This document shows positions 1 through 10,731 of a stretch of DNA of 64,000 nucleotides, piece after piece. The notes under the pieces are model-generated. The model was not told the origin of the DNA and searched no databases. It was given only the letters and a program-made list of their open reading frames with translations. Positions within the stretch are counted from its first letter, which is position 1. Each line of letters starts with the position of its first letter. The stretch is from the NCBI GenBank assembly GCA_947359465.1, contig OX375879.1:93242078-93306077 (forward strand), in the 5' to 3' direction. A program made the position numbers and the translations under genes. The stretch comes from Metellina segmentata. Taxonomy: Eukaryota; Arthropoda; Arachnida; Araneae; Tetragnathidae.

Positions 1-105
1 AGCCTATTAAATTTTAATAAAGGTTATAATGTAAAAAAGTATGTTAAAATCATAAACGATAAATGAATTATAAATTGATATTGAGAAACACAATTTAAAT
101 CTTTA

Positions 106-558
106 TGTGGTGTATATAACCACACAATTCGATAATTCGAGCTTGACCCAATCCCGGAAGCAGATACTTTAATTTGAATAGATAATTTACAAAATAATCT
201 TTAAAATTAACTTGGAGTACTCATCACTCTGTTGTTGGACCAACAGGTATCCGAATAAAATAAAGTCCGTTTTTCAATAAAGACGTACACTACTTGTAAA
301 ACAATATATTTATTAAAGAAAGACTTATTCGCAACGGTACATATAATTATGCATTTTGTGGACTCACCACTACTGTTAGGCCTTAGCCATAAAAATATAC
401 TCCCGTCCTCCTACAGTACTGGTAAGGTCTCTGATAAAAACCTTTCTTCGCAAACGCAACACTCTGCAGAGCTGGCAGCTCTATGCCGCGATTGCGTCAG
501 CCAGCAACGGAGGTGCGGTGCAATAGCTCACAGCGATTGCATCACCTAGCAGCGTACA
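106..558 (-). repeat. BEL 3' LTR (copy A, outer left)
   Basis: 453 bp. Read on the minus strand it starts TGTACGCTG and ends ACCACA, giving the TG...CA ends of an LTR. Just outside its start, on the minus-strand upstream side, is the purine-rich tract at 559-570. It lacks the roughly 50-bp GTAG-rich segment found in the 5'-type LTRs. An AATAAA on the minus strand lies near 306-315. Confidence 0.88.
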
Positions 559-570
559 ATTCCTCCCGCC
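559..570 (-). other. BEL polypurine tract, element A1
   Basis: The minus strand reads GGCGGGAGGAAT directly against the start of the 3' LTR, as expected for the plus-strand priming tract of an LTR retrotransposon. The same site in B (25513-25524) has one purine-preserving change. Confidence 0.75.
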
Positions 571-760
571 TTAATTTTGCGAGAGCTAAAATTAAACTCA
601 AAAACAATATTAGAAATACTCAAATCAATCACTGGGATACAATATAAAACAATAGAACAATAAATTGAAGTTTGGTTAGAGTTCCGCTAAGTTTTTATGT
701 AAAAGTTCACCAACTGCAAAAATTGGATTCAGATTCGAACATACACATCCGTGAGCCTCA

Positions 761-2489
761 CTACAAATTCAATCTGGCCTGAATCTTAAGGACTTTACCA
801 CCGCTAGATCTTTTAACGACATGATCTTCAGCTTTTGAAACTTCTAGATGATACAATTTTTGAATTGGCCGAATAAGCGTACCATTCAAAGTTTTTTATT
901 GAACTACAAGAACTTTACCATTCCTACCAGGGAAAATTGTTTCTATTCGAGCCATCGGCCACTTGATACGTTTCTGATTGTTCTGCCCTACCAATGCAAA
1001 GTCTCCTATTTGGAGGGTAGTATCTTTATTTCGAGAGCGCTCTGATTTTCGTCTGGTCTTTTCTCTTTGCTGCGAAAAACCCGTGGTGTCGGGCTTTTAT
1101 TGTAAGCGCCAAAAGTTCTCTACTTGTAAATCAATTAAGTGAGATCTCACGTTAATATCTTTCTATTTTAAGTCTTTTATTGGATTTTTCATTCAGTTGT
1201 ATGTTGTTCACGCAATGCCCTTTTTCTTATACATACACGTGTGTATTTATTTAGGAATAAATTTAGTCCCATCTGAGTATATGGTGGAAATTCTACCCAG
1301 TCGGGCAATGAAACGACGCAGCGATTGTAGGAACGCCTCTGTCCTTAAGGAAGTGACTGCTTCTAGATGCACTGCTCTATATACAGCATATGCATATACC
1401 ACAATCCATCCCTTCTTTCGTCCTTTGAGATACAATGGGCAGCCGAGGTGCACTCCCGTAATTTCGAAGGTCAAGGCATCTCGCACCCGATCAAGTGGTA
1501 GCTGTACTGTCGATGTATTCTCGGCCTTTGCAATAAATTTCTTACATCTGATGCACGTAGAAATGAGGTTTCATTAATCGTTTAGATGCTATTATCCAGA
1601 ATCTTTCTCGCAATTTCGTAGCAAGTGCCAATACTCCTACATGGCAGTGTTTAAGATGATATTCTCTAACAAGGCACGTCACCACATGATGTTTTGACGG
1701 TAAAAGTACAGGATTCGTTTTAAGATTCGTTTCGCCCATGCCAAAACTCGTACTATTGGGGAGAAATTTGAAATATGTGTGTTTTCAAACATTTCTCTTC
1801 TATCTTCGTGCTTAAAGTGTAACTGCAGAAGAAATCTTCACAGGATAGATGACTTGCTCATCAACTAAAATTTTGCCGCTTGGCCAGGCATTGGGTGATC
1901 TCTTGAGCCATTCCAGTCCCTCACACCATAGGAATTTTAAAAAATGACAGTCCGTTTCTTTCACTTCAATTTGCAAGAAAGCTCTATCAGCAACAGCAGC
2001 TATGGACTTTGTCCTAAACAGTAATAATATATTAGGGATTTGCTCTCTCAGGTAAGGCCCTTTCAGAAGACAGTCATTTAGAGAAGGTGCCCTTCCGTGT
2101 TTACTAGATGTATCGAATACGAGTCTAATTGCGGTAGTCACACTACGAGTCTTAACGGCAGCGTGGTGAGGAAGGTAATGTCCTGGGATCTTAATACTTT
2201 CTTCTGGTACTTTACTAATGACCTCTTCTACTTTTTACTCTTAGAATAATTTCACGTATTCTTCGAATTTTTGGAGAGTCTTCAGCTTCCGAGTCGTGCT
2301 CATGAGTCTTCCCTCAACAATATTTCTATTGGACGCAATTTCCTGTTTTCCTTTTATCCATGGTAGCCCAACACAGTAGCTCCCATCTTCATTCCTCGTC
2401 AGTTCTTGTAGGAATTGGTCGTGAGCTAGTTCTTCCTCGCAAACCTTCGACAGATTTGCACCCGGATTGGTGATGCCGATAGGGTGCAT
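761..2489 (-). pseudogene. BEL/Pao pol remnant, element A1
   Basis: Minus-strand pieces in order: an RT N-terminal segment (2241-2489, with VGLPW and an N-R-N spacer typical of Pao RT upstream regions); an RT fragment (1812-2141, with RLVFD and SLNDCLLKGP, then AFLQIEV around the motif A region); an integrase zinc-binding HHCC-like segment (1542-1739, HH then YHLKHCH); the integrase core start (1247-1486, with GCPLYLKGRKKGW and DGTKF); and a DUF5641-like tail to about 761. The RT catalytic YVDD region, RNase H and the protease are absent. Stops and frame changes separate the pieces. It can no longer supply reverse transcription or integration. Confidence 0.88.
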
Positions 2490-2509
2490 TGGGCTTCATC
2501 AAGTTGATA

Positions 2510-3914
2510 TCAACTTCCCTTGTACACGTTGGATGAGATAAAGCCGTTTGTAGGACCTCTTCTTTTTTTGTCCTCAGACGAATTTATACCTTTGCTCTTA
2601 TCCGGGCAAAGCAGGGCGTTGTGTGCTTTATCACATACAATACAACGGACTAACATTTTACAGTCATTGGCTATGAGGAAAAATCTGAAACATTTCAGAC
2701 AACCTTTCTTTTGTTTCAGCTTGTTTACATTTTCATTATACGGCATAGATCTAGCGGTATAGCATTCACGTGTGTCGTTAGACTTGTCACAAAAAATACA
2801 TTTTGAGTTCTTAGCAGTTTATAACCCGGCTACAGTTGATGTACTTGGACTTCTATTACCCTAGTTGACCGCCCTACTTGGTATTTCGGAACTTCCACCA
2901 GATGCCCTGGCACCCGTACTATCAAAACCTTTTCGTGCTAGAGACAATCTTACTTCCCTTTTCAGGAATTCTAACAAATTTGAAAGAAGAAACTTTCCCT
3001 TCTCTGCATCACTCCTGCACGATGGGCTTCTCTGCCATGCCTTTAAAGTCTCATCGGGAAGACTACCCTCGGCCATCGGGAATAGCCATGTTGCATTGGC
3101 ATTTGAATTTAGCCCCATTGATTCAAGTGACCTCAAATAAGCCTCGATCTTCATGTATAAATCTGGTGATGGTAGTCTCTCTCTAGTGTTTGCCCAAACA
3201 TTACCTATTATCAATTTTATTAATTCTCGAACGTTTATTTCTATGAGAAGTTCTTGTTTACCAAACCTCTCTTAATACGCAGCTACCGCCTTCAGATAAG
3301 TATGTCGATTCGGATAATTGTGTTAATTCGATGTTAAGGGGTTACTCGATAAAAGTTCCTTAGCGCGTGTTCCTGCTTGCACTGACTGTAATACGTATTG
3401 AAATTTATTACTATCTTCTAACTGCTTATCATCATGTATTTTCTTGAATTGTAACCTAAAGGTAAAATAGTTTAGTAAAGTACCGTCATGAATTGGAATA
3501 TTTAGTTTCGGGAGCTTGTGATGTTTTCTTTCGGTTCGGGCCTTTCCCCACCTTTCTGACTCAGCGTAAGTAGAATTACTGATGACCCTAATGTTTTCTT
3601 GAAACTGCGTCAAGGTAACTCTATCCAACAGTTCGTTAACGCGCCGAGAAATCTCAATGTGTTGATCGGAATAATTATCCGCATCTATTAGTTCCATTTC
3701 TATTTCGCTTTCAGTGACATGGGACTCTACTAATGTATCCAGAATATTTTTTATGAATTTCGCTACTATCACGGAAACTATTATTTAATTTTGTTAATTT
3801 ATCTCTCAGGCCACCAATTTCGACTTCATTCATCTCTAATCGCTCTTTAAGCAAATTAAATGTGCGCGCAAACGAAGTATGAAAAACCTTTTTCTTAAGT
3901 TTTAACTGATTCAT
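2510..3914 (-). pseudogene. BEL/Pao gag remnant (DUF1759-like), element A1
   Basis: From the N-terminal side: a 67-codon basic segment starting at 3914; a 149-codon segment (3323-3772) containing KLPKLNIPIHDGTLLNYF, the conserved core of DUF1759 gag; a 117-codon segment (2861-3214); and a CLKCF...C...C segment (2510-2746) resembling a zinc knuckle. The segments sit in different frames or behind stops. The knuckle lies directly against the RT upstream region, so the protease domain expected between them is deleted. Confidence 0.88.
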
Positions 3915-4187
3915 TACTTTAATGTAGGTAGTAAAATTACTAAATATAACTTAAATATTTCTTTAAATACTCCAACAATACAAAATGCAAAACTATATAT
4001 TTCAATAATTTCACATACAAAACGAAAATACTTGAATAACTTCAAATGAAAACTAAAAGGATTCTATAACTTCACTTGCAAAATGAAAGTACTTTAAATA
4101 ACTGAACATCTTTTCAAAGATTTCAAACTCAAAATATTGTTTCTTATTTATCTTCAACCAACACTACAGAACAGGTTTCACTAGGTG

Positions 4188-4204
4188 TCCTGTCACGGAC
4201 GCCA
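4188..4204 (-). other. BEL primer-binding site, element A1
   Basis: The minus strand reads TGGCGTCCGTGACAGGA five bases inside the 5' LTR boundary. It starts TGG, complementary to a tRNA CCA end, and is close to the tRNA-Arg-type sites known in many insect LTR elements; that tRNA assignment is from memory. The identical 17-mer occurs in A2, B and C. Confidence 0.7.
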
Positions 4205-4209
4205 CTTTA

Positions 4210-4712
4210 TGTGGTGTCTATAACCACGCAATTCGAAAATTCGAGCTCGACCCAAGCCCGGAAGCAGATTCTTTAATTTCAATTGATAATTCATAAAATA
4301 ATCTTTGAAATTTATTTGGGGTACTCAACAATGTAGTACTCTGTAGTTACTATGTAGTTAGTACAATACTCTGTAGTTGGACAAACATGTATATGAATCT
4401 GGTATCCAAATAAAAAAAATCCGCACTTCAATAAAGACGTTCACTTCTTGTAAAACAATACATTTATTAAAGAAATACTTATTTGTAAAAGTTCATATAA
4501 TTATGCATTTTGTGGACTCACCACTACTGTAAAGACTTAGACATAAAAATATACTCTTGTCTTCCTCCAGTACTGGGACGGTCTCTGATTAAAACATTTC
4601 TTCCCAAACGCAACTATCTGCAGAACCGGCAACTCGATGCCGCGATTGCGTCAGCCAGTAACGGAGGTGCGGTGTAATAGCTTACATCGATTGCATCACC
4701 TAGCAGCGTACA
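4210..4712 (-). repeat. Shared, chimeric middle LTR of the BEL array
   Basis: 503 bp. Most of it matches the 5'-type LTR (CTATAACCAC start, GTAG-rich insertion, CAGTAACGG, CATCGATTG). Its high-coordinate end matches the 3'-type LTR (AGCAGCGTACA followed by a polypurine tract). The switch falls between about 4688 and 4705. It serves as 5' LTR of element A1 and 3' LTR of element A2, as unequal LTR recombination would produce. Confidence 0.85.
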
Positions 4713-4724
4713 ATTCCTTCCACC
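4713..4724 (-). other. BEL polypurine tract, element A2
   Basis: The minus strand reads GGTGGAAGGAAT next to the shared LTR, matching the tract in A1 apart from purine-pyrimidine changes at few positions. Confidence 0.7.
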
Positions 4725-4914
4725 TTAATTTTGCGAGAGCTAAAATTAAACTTAAAAACAATATTAGAAATACTCAAATCAATCACTGGTATACAATATA
4801 AAACAATAGAACAATAAATTGAAATTTGGTTAGAGTTCCGCTAAGTTTTTATGTAAAAGTTCACCAACTGTAAAAATTGTATTCAGATACGAACATACAC
4901 ATCCGTGAGCCTCA

Positions 4915-6519
4915 CTACAAATTCAATCTGGCCTGAATCTTAAGGACTTTACCACCGTTAGATCTTTTAACGACATGATCTTCAGCTTTTGAAACTTCTA
5001 GATGATACAATTTTTGAATTGGCCGAATAAGCGTACCATTCAAGGTTTTTAATTGAACTAGAAGAACTTTACCATCCCTACCAGGGAAAATTTTTTCTAT
5101 TCGAGCCATCGGCCACTTGATACGTTTCTGATTGCTCTGCCCTACCAATGCAAAGTCTCCTATTTGGAGGGTAGTATCTTTATTTCGAGAGCGCTCTGAT
5201 TTTCGTCTGGTCTTTACACTGGAAAACCCGTGGTGTCGGGCTGTTATTGTAAGCGCCAAAAGTTCTTTACTTGTAAATCAATTAAGTGAGATCTCACGTT
5301 AATATATTTTTATTTTAAGTCTTTTATTGGATTTTTCATTCAGTTGTATGTTGTTCACGCAATGCCCTTTTTCTTATACATACACGTGTGTATTTTTTTT
5401 GGAATAAATTTAGTCCCATCTGAGTATATGGTGGAAATTCTACCCCGTCGGGCAATGAAACGACGCAGCGATTGTAGGAACGCCTCTGTCCTTAAGGACG
5501 TGACTGCTTCTAGATGCTCTGCTCTATATACAGCATATGCATATACCACAATCCATCCCCAATAAATTTCTTACATCTGATGCACGTAGAAATGAGGTTT
5601 CATTAATCGTTTAGATGCTATTATCCAGAATCTTTCTCGCAATTTCGTAGCAAGTGCCAATACTCCTGCATGGCAGTGTTTAAGATGATATTCTCTAACA
5701 AGGCACTTCACCACATGATGTTTTGACGGTAAAAGTACAGGATTCGTTTTAAGATTCGTTTCGCCCATGCCAAAACTCGGACTATTGGGGAGAAATTTGA
5801 AATATGTGTGTTTTCAAACATTTCTCTTCTATCTTCGTGCTTAAAGTGTAACTGCAGAAGAAATCTTCACAGGATAGATGACTTGCTCATCAACTAAAAT
5901 TTTGCCGCTTGGCCAGGCATTGGGTGATCTCTTGAGCCATTCCAGTCCCTCACACCATAGGAATTTCAAAAAATGACAGTCCGTTTCTTTCACTTCAATT
6001 TGCAAGAAAGCTCTATCAGCAACAGCAGCTATGGACTTTGTCCTAAACAGTAATAATATATCAGGGATTTGCTCTATCAGGTAAGGCCCTTTCAGAAGAC
6101 AGTCATTTAGAGAAGGTGCCCTTCCCAGTTTACTAGATGCATCGAATACGAGTCTAATTGCGGTAGTCACACTACGAGTCTTAACGGCAGCGTGGTGAGG
6201 AAGGTAATGTCCTGGGATCTTAATACTTTCTTCTGGTACTCTACTAATGACCTCTTCTACTTTTTACTCTTGGAATAATTTCACGTATTCTTCGAATTTT
6301 TGGAGAGTCTTCAGCTTCCGAGTCGTGCTCATGAGTCTTCCCTCAGCAATATTTCTATTGGACGGAATTTCCTGTTTTCCTTTTATCTATGGTAGCCCAA
6401 CATAGTAGCGCCCATCTTCATTCCTCGTCAGTTCTTGTAGGAATTGGTTTGTGAGATAGTTCTTCCTCGCAAACCTTCGACAGATTTGCACCCGGATTGG
6501 TGATGCCGATAGGGTGCAT
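4915..6519 (-). pseudogene. BEL/Pao pol remnant, element A2
   Basis: Same domain order as A1. RT fragment at 5841-6170 (RLVFDASSKLG, SLNDCLLKGP), integrase zinc-binding segment at 5571-5768, truncated integrase core at 5355-5549, and the best preserved DUF5641-like tail at 4915-5259 (GDFALVGQ, KWPMARIEKIFPGRDGK, RPIQKLYHLE). About 125 bp of the integrase core present in A1 and B is deleted near 5558. The RT palm, RNase H and protease are missing as in the other copies. Confidence 0.88.
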
Positions 6520-6539
6520 CGGGCTTCATCAAGTTGATA

Positions 6540-7944
6540 TCAACTTCCCTTGTACACGTTGGATGAGATAAAGCCGTTTGTAGGACCTCTTCTTTTTTTG
6601 TCCTCAGACGAATTTATACCTTATTTCTTATCCGGGCAAAGCAGGGCGTAGTGTGCTTTATCACATACAATACAACGGACTAACATTTTACAGTCATTGG
6701 CTATGAGGAAAAATCTAAAACATTTCAGACAACCTTTCTTTTGTTTCAGTTTGTTTACATTTTCATTATACGGCATAGATCTAGCGGTATAGCATTCACG
6801 TGTGTCGTTAGACTTGTCACAAAAAATACATTTTGAGTTCTTAGCAGTTTATAACCCGGCTACAGTTGATGTACTTGGACTTCTATTACCCTAGTTGACC
6901 GCCCTACTTGGTATTTCGGAGCTTCCACCAGATGCCCTGGCACCCGTACTATCAAAACCTTTTCGTGCTAGAGACAATCTTACTTCCCTTTTCAGGAATT
7001 CTAACAAATTTGAAAGAAGAAACTTTCCCTTCTCTGCATCACTCCTGCACGATGGGCTTCTCTGCCATGCCTTTAAAGTCTCATCGGGAAGACTACCCTC
7101 GGCCATCGGGAATAGCCATGTTGCATTGGCATTTGAATTTAGCCCCATTGATTCAAGTGACCTCAAATAAGCCTCGATCTTCATGTATAAATCTGGTGAT
7201 GGTAGCCTCTCTCTAGTGTTTGCCCAAACATTACCTATTATCAATTTTATTAATTCTCGAACGTTTATTTCTATGAGAAGTTCTTGTTTACCAAACCTCT
7301 CTTAATACGCAGCTACCGCCTTCAGATAAGTATGTCGATTCGGATAATTGTGTTAATTCGATGTTAAGGGGTTACTCGATAAAAGTTCCTTAGCGCGTGT
7401 TCCTGCTTACACTGACTGTAATACGTATTGAAATTTATTACTATCTTCTAACTGCTTATCATCATGTATTTTCTTGAATTGTAACCTAAAGGTAAAATAG
7501 TTTATTAAAGTTCCGTCATGAATTGGAATATTTAGTTTCGGGAGCTTGTGATGTTTTCTTTCGGTTCGGGCCTTTCCCCACCTTTCTGACTCAGCGTAAG
7601 TAGAATTACTGATGACCCTTACGTTTTTTTGAAACTGCGTCAAGGTAACTCTATCCAACATTTCGTTAACGCGCCGAGAAATCTCAATGTGTTGATCGGA
7701 ATAATTATCCGCATCTATTAGTTCCATTTCTATTTCGCTTTCAGTGACATGGGACTCTACTAATGTATCCAGAATATTTTTTATGAATTTTGCTACTATC
7801 ACGGAAACTATTATTTAATTTTGTTAATTTATCTCTCAGGCCACCAATTTCGACTTCATTCATCTCTAATCGCTCTTTAAGCAAATTAAATGTGCGCGCA
7901 AACGAAGTATGCAAAACCTTTTTCTTAAGTTTTAACTGATTCAT
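6540..7944 (-). pseudogene. BEL/Pao gag remnant, element A2
   Basis: Collinear with A1 gag: N-terminal segment 7741-7944, DUF1759-like core 7407-7802 (KLPKLNIPIHDGTLINYF), middle segment 6891-7244, zinc-knuckle-like segment about 6540-6776. The knuckle frame carries an extra stop near 6623-6630, where A1 and B are open. The DUF1759 frame ends earlier than in A1 because of a stop at about 7407. Confidence 0.87.
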
Positions 7945-8217
7945 TACTTTAATGTAGGTAGTAAAATTACTAAATATAACTTAAATATTTCTTTAAATAC
8001 TCCATCAATACAAAATGCAAAACTATATATTTCAATAATTTCACATACAAAACGAAAATACTCGAATAACTTCAAATGAAAACTAAAAGGATTCTATAAC
8101 TTCACTTGCAAAATGAAAGTACTTTAAATAACTGAACATCTTTTCAAAGATTTCTCACTCAAAATATTGTTTCTTATTTATCTTCAACCAACACTACAGA
8201 ACAGGTTTCACTAGGTG

Positions 8218-8234
8218 TCCTGTCACGGACGCCA
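8218..8234 (-). other. BEL primer-binding site, element A2
   Basis: The minus strand carries TGGCGTCCGTGACAGGA, five bases from the 5' LTR. Same sequence and spacing as in A1. Confidence 0.7.
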
Positions 8235-8239
8235 CTTTA

Positions 8240-8732
8240 TGTGGTGTCTATAACCACACAATTCGAAAATTCGAGCTCGACCCAAGCCCGGAAGCAGATT
8301 CTTTAGTTTCAATTGATAATTCATAAAATAATCTTTGAAATTAATTTGGGGCACTCAACAATGTAGTACTCTGTAGTTACTATGTAGTTAGTACAATACT
8401 CTGTAGTTGGACAAACATGTATATGAATCTGGTATCCTAATAAAAAAAAAATCCGCACTTCAATAAAGACGTTCAGTTCTTGTAAAACAATACATTTATT
8501 AAAGAAATACTTATTTGTAAAAGTTCATATAATTATGCATTTTGTGGACTCACCACTACTGTAAAGACTTAGACATAAAAATATACTCTTGTCTTCCTCC
8601 AGTACTGGGACGGGGTCTCTGATTAAAACATTTCTTCCCAAACGCAACTATCTGCAGAACCGGCAACTCGATGCCGCGATTGCGTCAATTGTAACAATAG
8701 CTCACATCGATTGCATCAGCTAGCAACATACT
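8240..8732 (-). repeat. BEL 5' LTR (copy A, outer right)
   Basis: 493 bp, 5'-type LTR with the GTAG-rich segment. Its terminus is slightly decayed: ACATACT where B and C have ACATACA. A short internal loss near 8688-8695 removes the CAGCCAGTAACGGAGGTG stretch present in the B copy. Confidence 0.85.
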
Positions 8733-9719
8733 ATTTTTAACACTTAATTTAGAATTTTTATTTAACAGTTAGAATCTGACCTAATAAGAAGTGGCATCTC
8801 GCTCGCAATTGGTTGCTAGGTTGAGTGTGACATCACATATTTTACTGTCTGGCTTAGTGCTAAAAACACTGTTATTACAGGTTTAGGAAATCATGCATAC
8901 CTCTTTTGTTCAATAGGACATCGTATGTGGCCTATATAATATTTCCTTCAGAAAACCTATAATTTCAGAATTTGTTTAAAATTCAAATGAAGCCTAACTG
9001 TAAGGGATGCACCTACCGGTCTTAGAAATAATAACGTTTCTTCTTCTATCTATTAACTCATAAATAAACTTTTGTTTTCTAAATCACATAAAAATAACAT
9101 TTGATCTTTGTCAAACTATCCAGTTCGCTTCAGTTTTCCATACTTCCCCGAAATATGCATGCGTGTGCATGATGTTTGACTTACAAAAGTTAGAACCCTG
9201 TGTGGCTTACCTTAAGCTAAGGTTGCACTGTTTGTTATTATCAAGGGCCACATAGATTCACTGTGACTTAAGGGAGAGCTGCCAAAAGAAAACATGCCAT
9301 TTATCTATCATGTCGTTAAAAGCACGCCAAAGGCACCAATCTGCAAAATTGGCATTTCAACAAAAACGCGTTCAAAGTTTTGATACTTCTGGAAAAATAG
9401 AGTTACGACTCAAAGGTTATTTTCTCATGAAAATCGGCATTTCCTCTACGAATCAAGATGATTCGGGGCTTAGTCATAGTTTAAAACATGAAATGATGAC
9501 TCGAAAAATGAAGTAAGGTGAAAAAAGCCAAAATGCAGATTGGTGCCATGGCGTGGGGGTATAAATTGATTATTTATTTTATTCATGTTAGTCATATTGT
9601 TAGAAAGAAGGACTTAATTTGATTCTTGACGTTGCATTGATTTTTCTATTGTTTCAACATTTGGTTCGATTTTTGCAGTAACCAAGAGCAAAATTGATTC
9701 TAAAATTTCATTTATTGAG
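8733..9719. other. AT-rich flank shared by copies A, B and C
   Basis: No recognisable gene. A and C share an extra segment of about 100 bp (GCAATTGGTTGCTAGG...) that is deleted in B. A 68-codon plus-strand frame at 9310-9516 is in the homologous position to an 85-codon frame at 48989-49246 in C. The B copy has a premature stop in that frame and the A/C differences change residues, so protein function is unsupported. Confidence 0.6.
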
Positions 9720-10260
9720 CTCAGTAAACATATTGCTACCCTTCGTTTGATATCATAATGAGCTTATTTCTGCCAGCTCCTCACATACTTCAAACTCGTG
9801 TGTTTATTCCACGAGAAAATACCAACAACTGGGCTGTGGAAGCAATGCCAGTTGATTCATCAATAGACAATAAGTAGTCAAACTGCTTTCAATAAGTCTG
9901 CAATAGGTCCTTTACATTTGCCAACATTGATTAATCCTTCTTTGCATAGTCATCCGGTTAAATTACATCTCAAACGTTTTGACTCATTCCAAGCAAATAA
10001 TTTTTCAGCCGCTATGTCAAAAATATCTTCAACTGCATCTACGTCTGTTCATTTTCAGCATCTTTTTTCTATACGGCGAATATTTCAAAACTTATTTCTG
10101 TTGAAATTTCTGAATCTTGAACATGTTTTCTAAACATCACTCGCTGAGAGACCTCTTAATTCTCTTTTCAAAGATGATTAATTTTTTTTTACTTAGTTCT
10201 TCAGGTAGTTTTGAAAATGTAGAAGGCCCACCTTCAGTGTCTTCGTATATTGTTTTCGCT
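9720..10260 (-). pseudogene. hAT-type transposase remnant (ZBED5/GTF2IRD2-like)
   Basis: On the minus strand, around 9890-9795, a frame reads FDYLLSIDESTG followed by STAQLLVFSRGIN. This matches the conserved sDEST...AQLlvFlRGv block of ZBED5/FAM200-type domesticated hAT transposases. After a one-base shift the next motif, FEVCEELAEIS, continues the family pattern. A preceding piece reads MQRRINQ, like the TVqRRI motif. Several stops and shifts interrupt it, so it is a dead relic. The family call rests on remembered motifs; upstream extent is uncertain. Confidence 0.7.
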
Positions 10261-10731
10261 TGTGACGGCTACAACACTTTTGCAAATCAAACGAATCATA
10301 TTATTAATCGACCTGCATATAAACATTTTTCGCTCCAGCTATCCTGAAACAGCCGTTTTTCATAGGCACTCTGCTTTTACACTATGCTATGCTACCCCTA
10401 CGGAAACAAAATAGTCGCATTACAAGTAAAACGAATTGTAAAATTTGCTTAAAGTTAAAGACAAGTGTTATGCAAAATTACTTCGATATACTGCTTTGTA
10501 ATTAAGTAATGGTTCACTGGATCAACACAACTCGATTTTTTGGATACAACACACTTAATATCCTTTTTATTCATACATATTTTTTGTTATAAATATTTCG
10601 CCATGTTTCAAGCAATTTTAAAACTATAATTACCAGTTAATATATTTTTGGTATTCTCGAATAATTGCTTTCTTATTTTTGTAAATGGTTGATAATTCAT
10701 ACAGACTACATAAAAACTATAAACCTAAATA
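10261..10731. other. Intergenic AT-rich stretch
   Basis: No gene or repeat recognised. The sequence is collinear with B 31121-31602. Confidence 0.6.

Larger units (their letters stand above)
106..8732 (-). mobile_element. BEL/Pao LTR retrotransposon array: two interiors, three LTRs
   Basis: On the minus strand the order is LTR (8240-8732), interior, shared LTR (4210-4712), interior, LTR (106-558). Each interior has a 17-nt primer-binding-site candidate next to the upstream LTR, gag with a DUF1759-like region, a zinc-knuckle-like segment, a short RT piece, integrase and a DUF5641-like tail; the two downstream LTR junctions (558/559 and 4712/4713) are preceded by a purine-rich tract. The repeat period is about 4.1 kb, against 6-7 kb for a typical full BEL element. 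The aspartic protease and most of RT/RNase H are missing. Frames are broken by stops and indels, so the array is non-autonomous. No clear target duplication flanks it. Confidence 0.92.

Noticed and set aside
349..549. 66-codon plus-strand frame in the LTR (also at 25305)
   Set aside because: Antisense to the LTR, not conserved between LTR types.
2865..3186. Plus-strand frames opposite BEL gag (repeated at 6895, 27816, 46518)
   Set aside because: Antisense shadows of the minus-strand gag frame.
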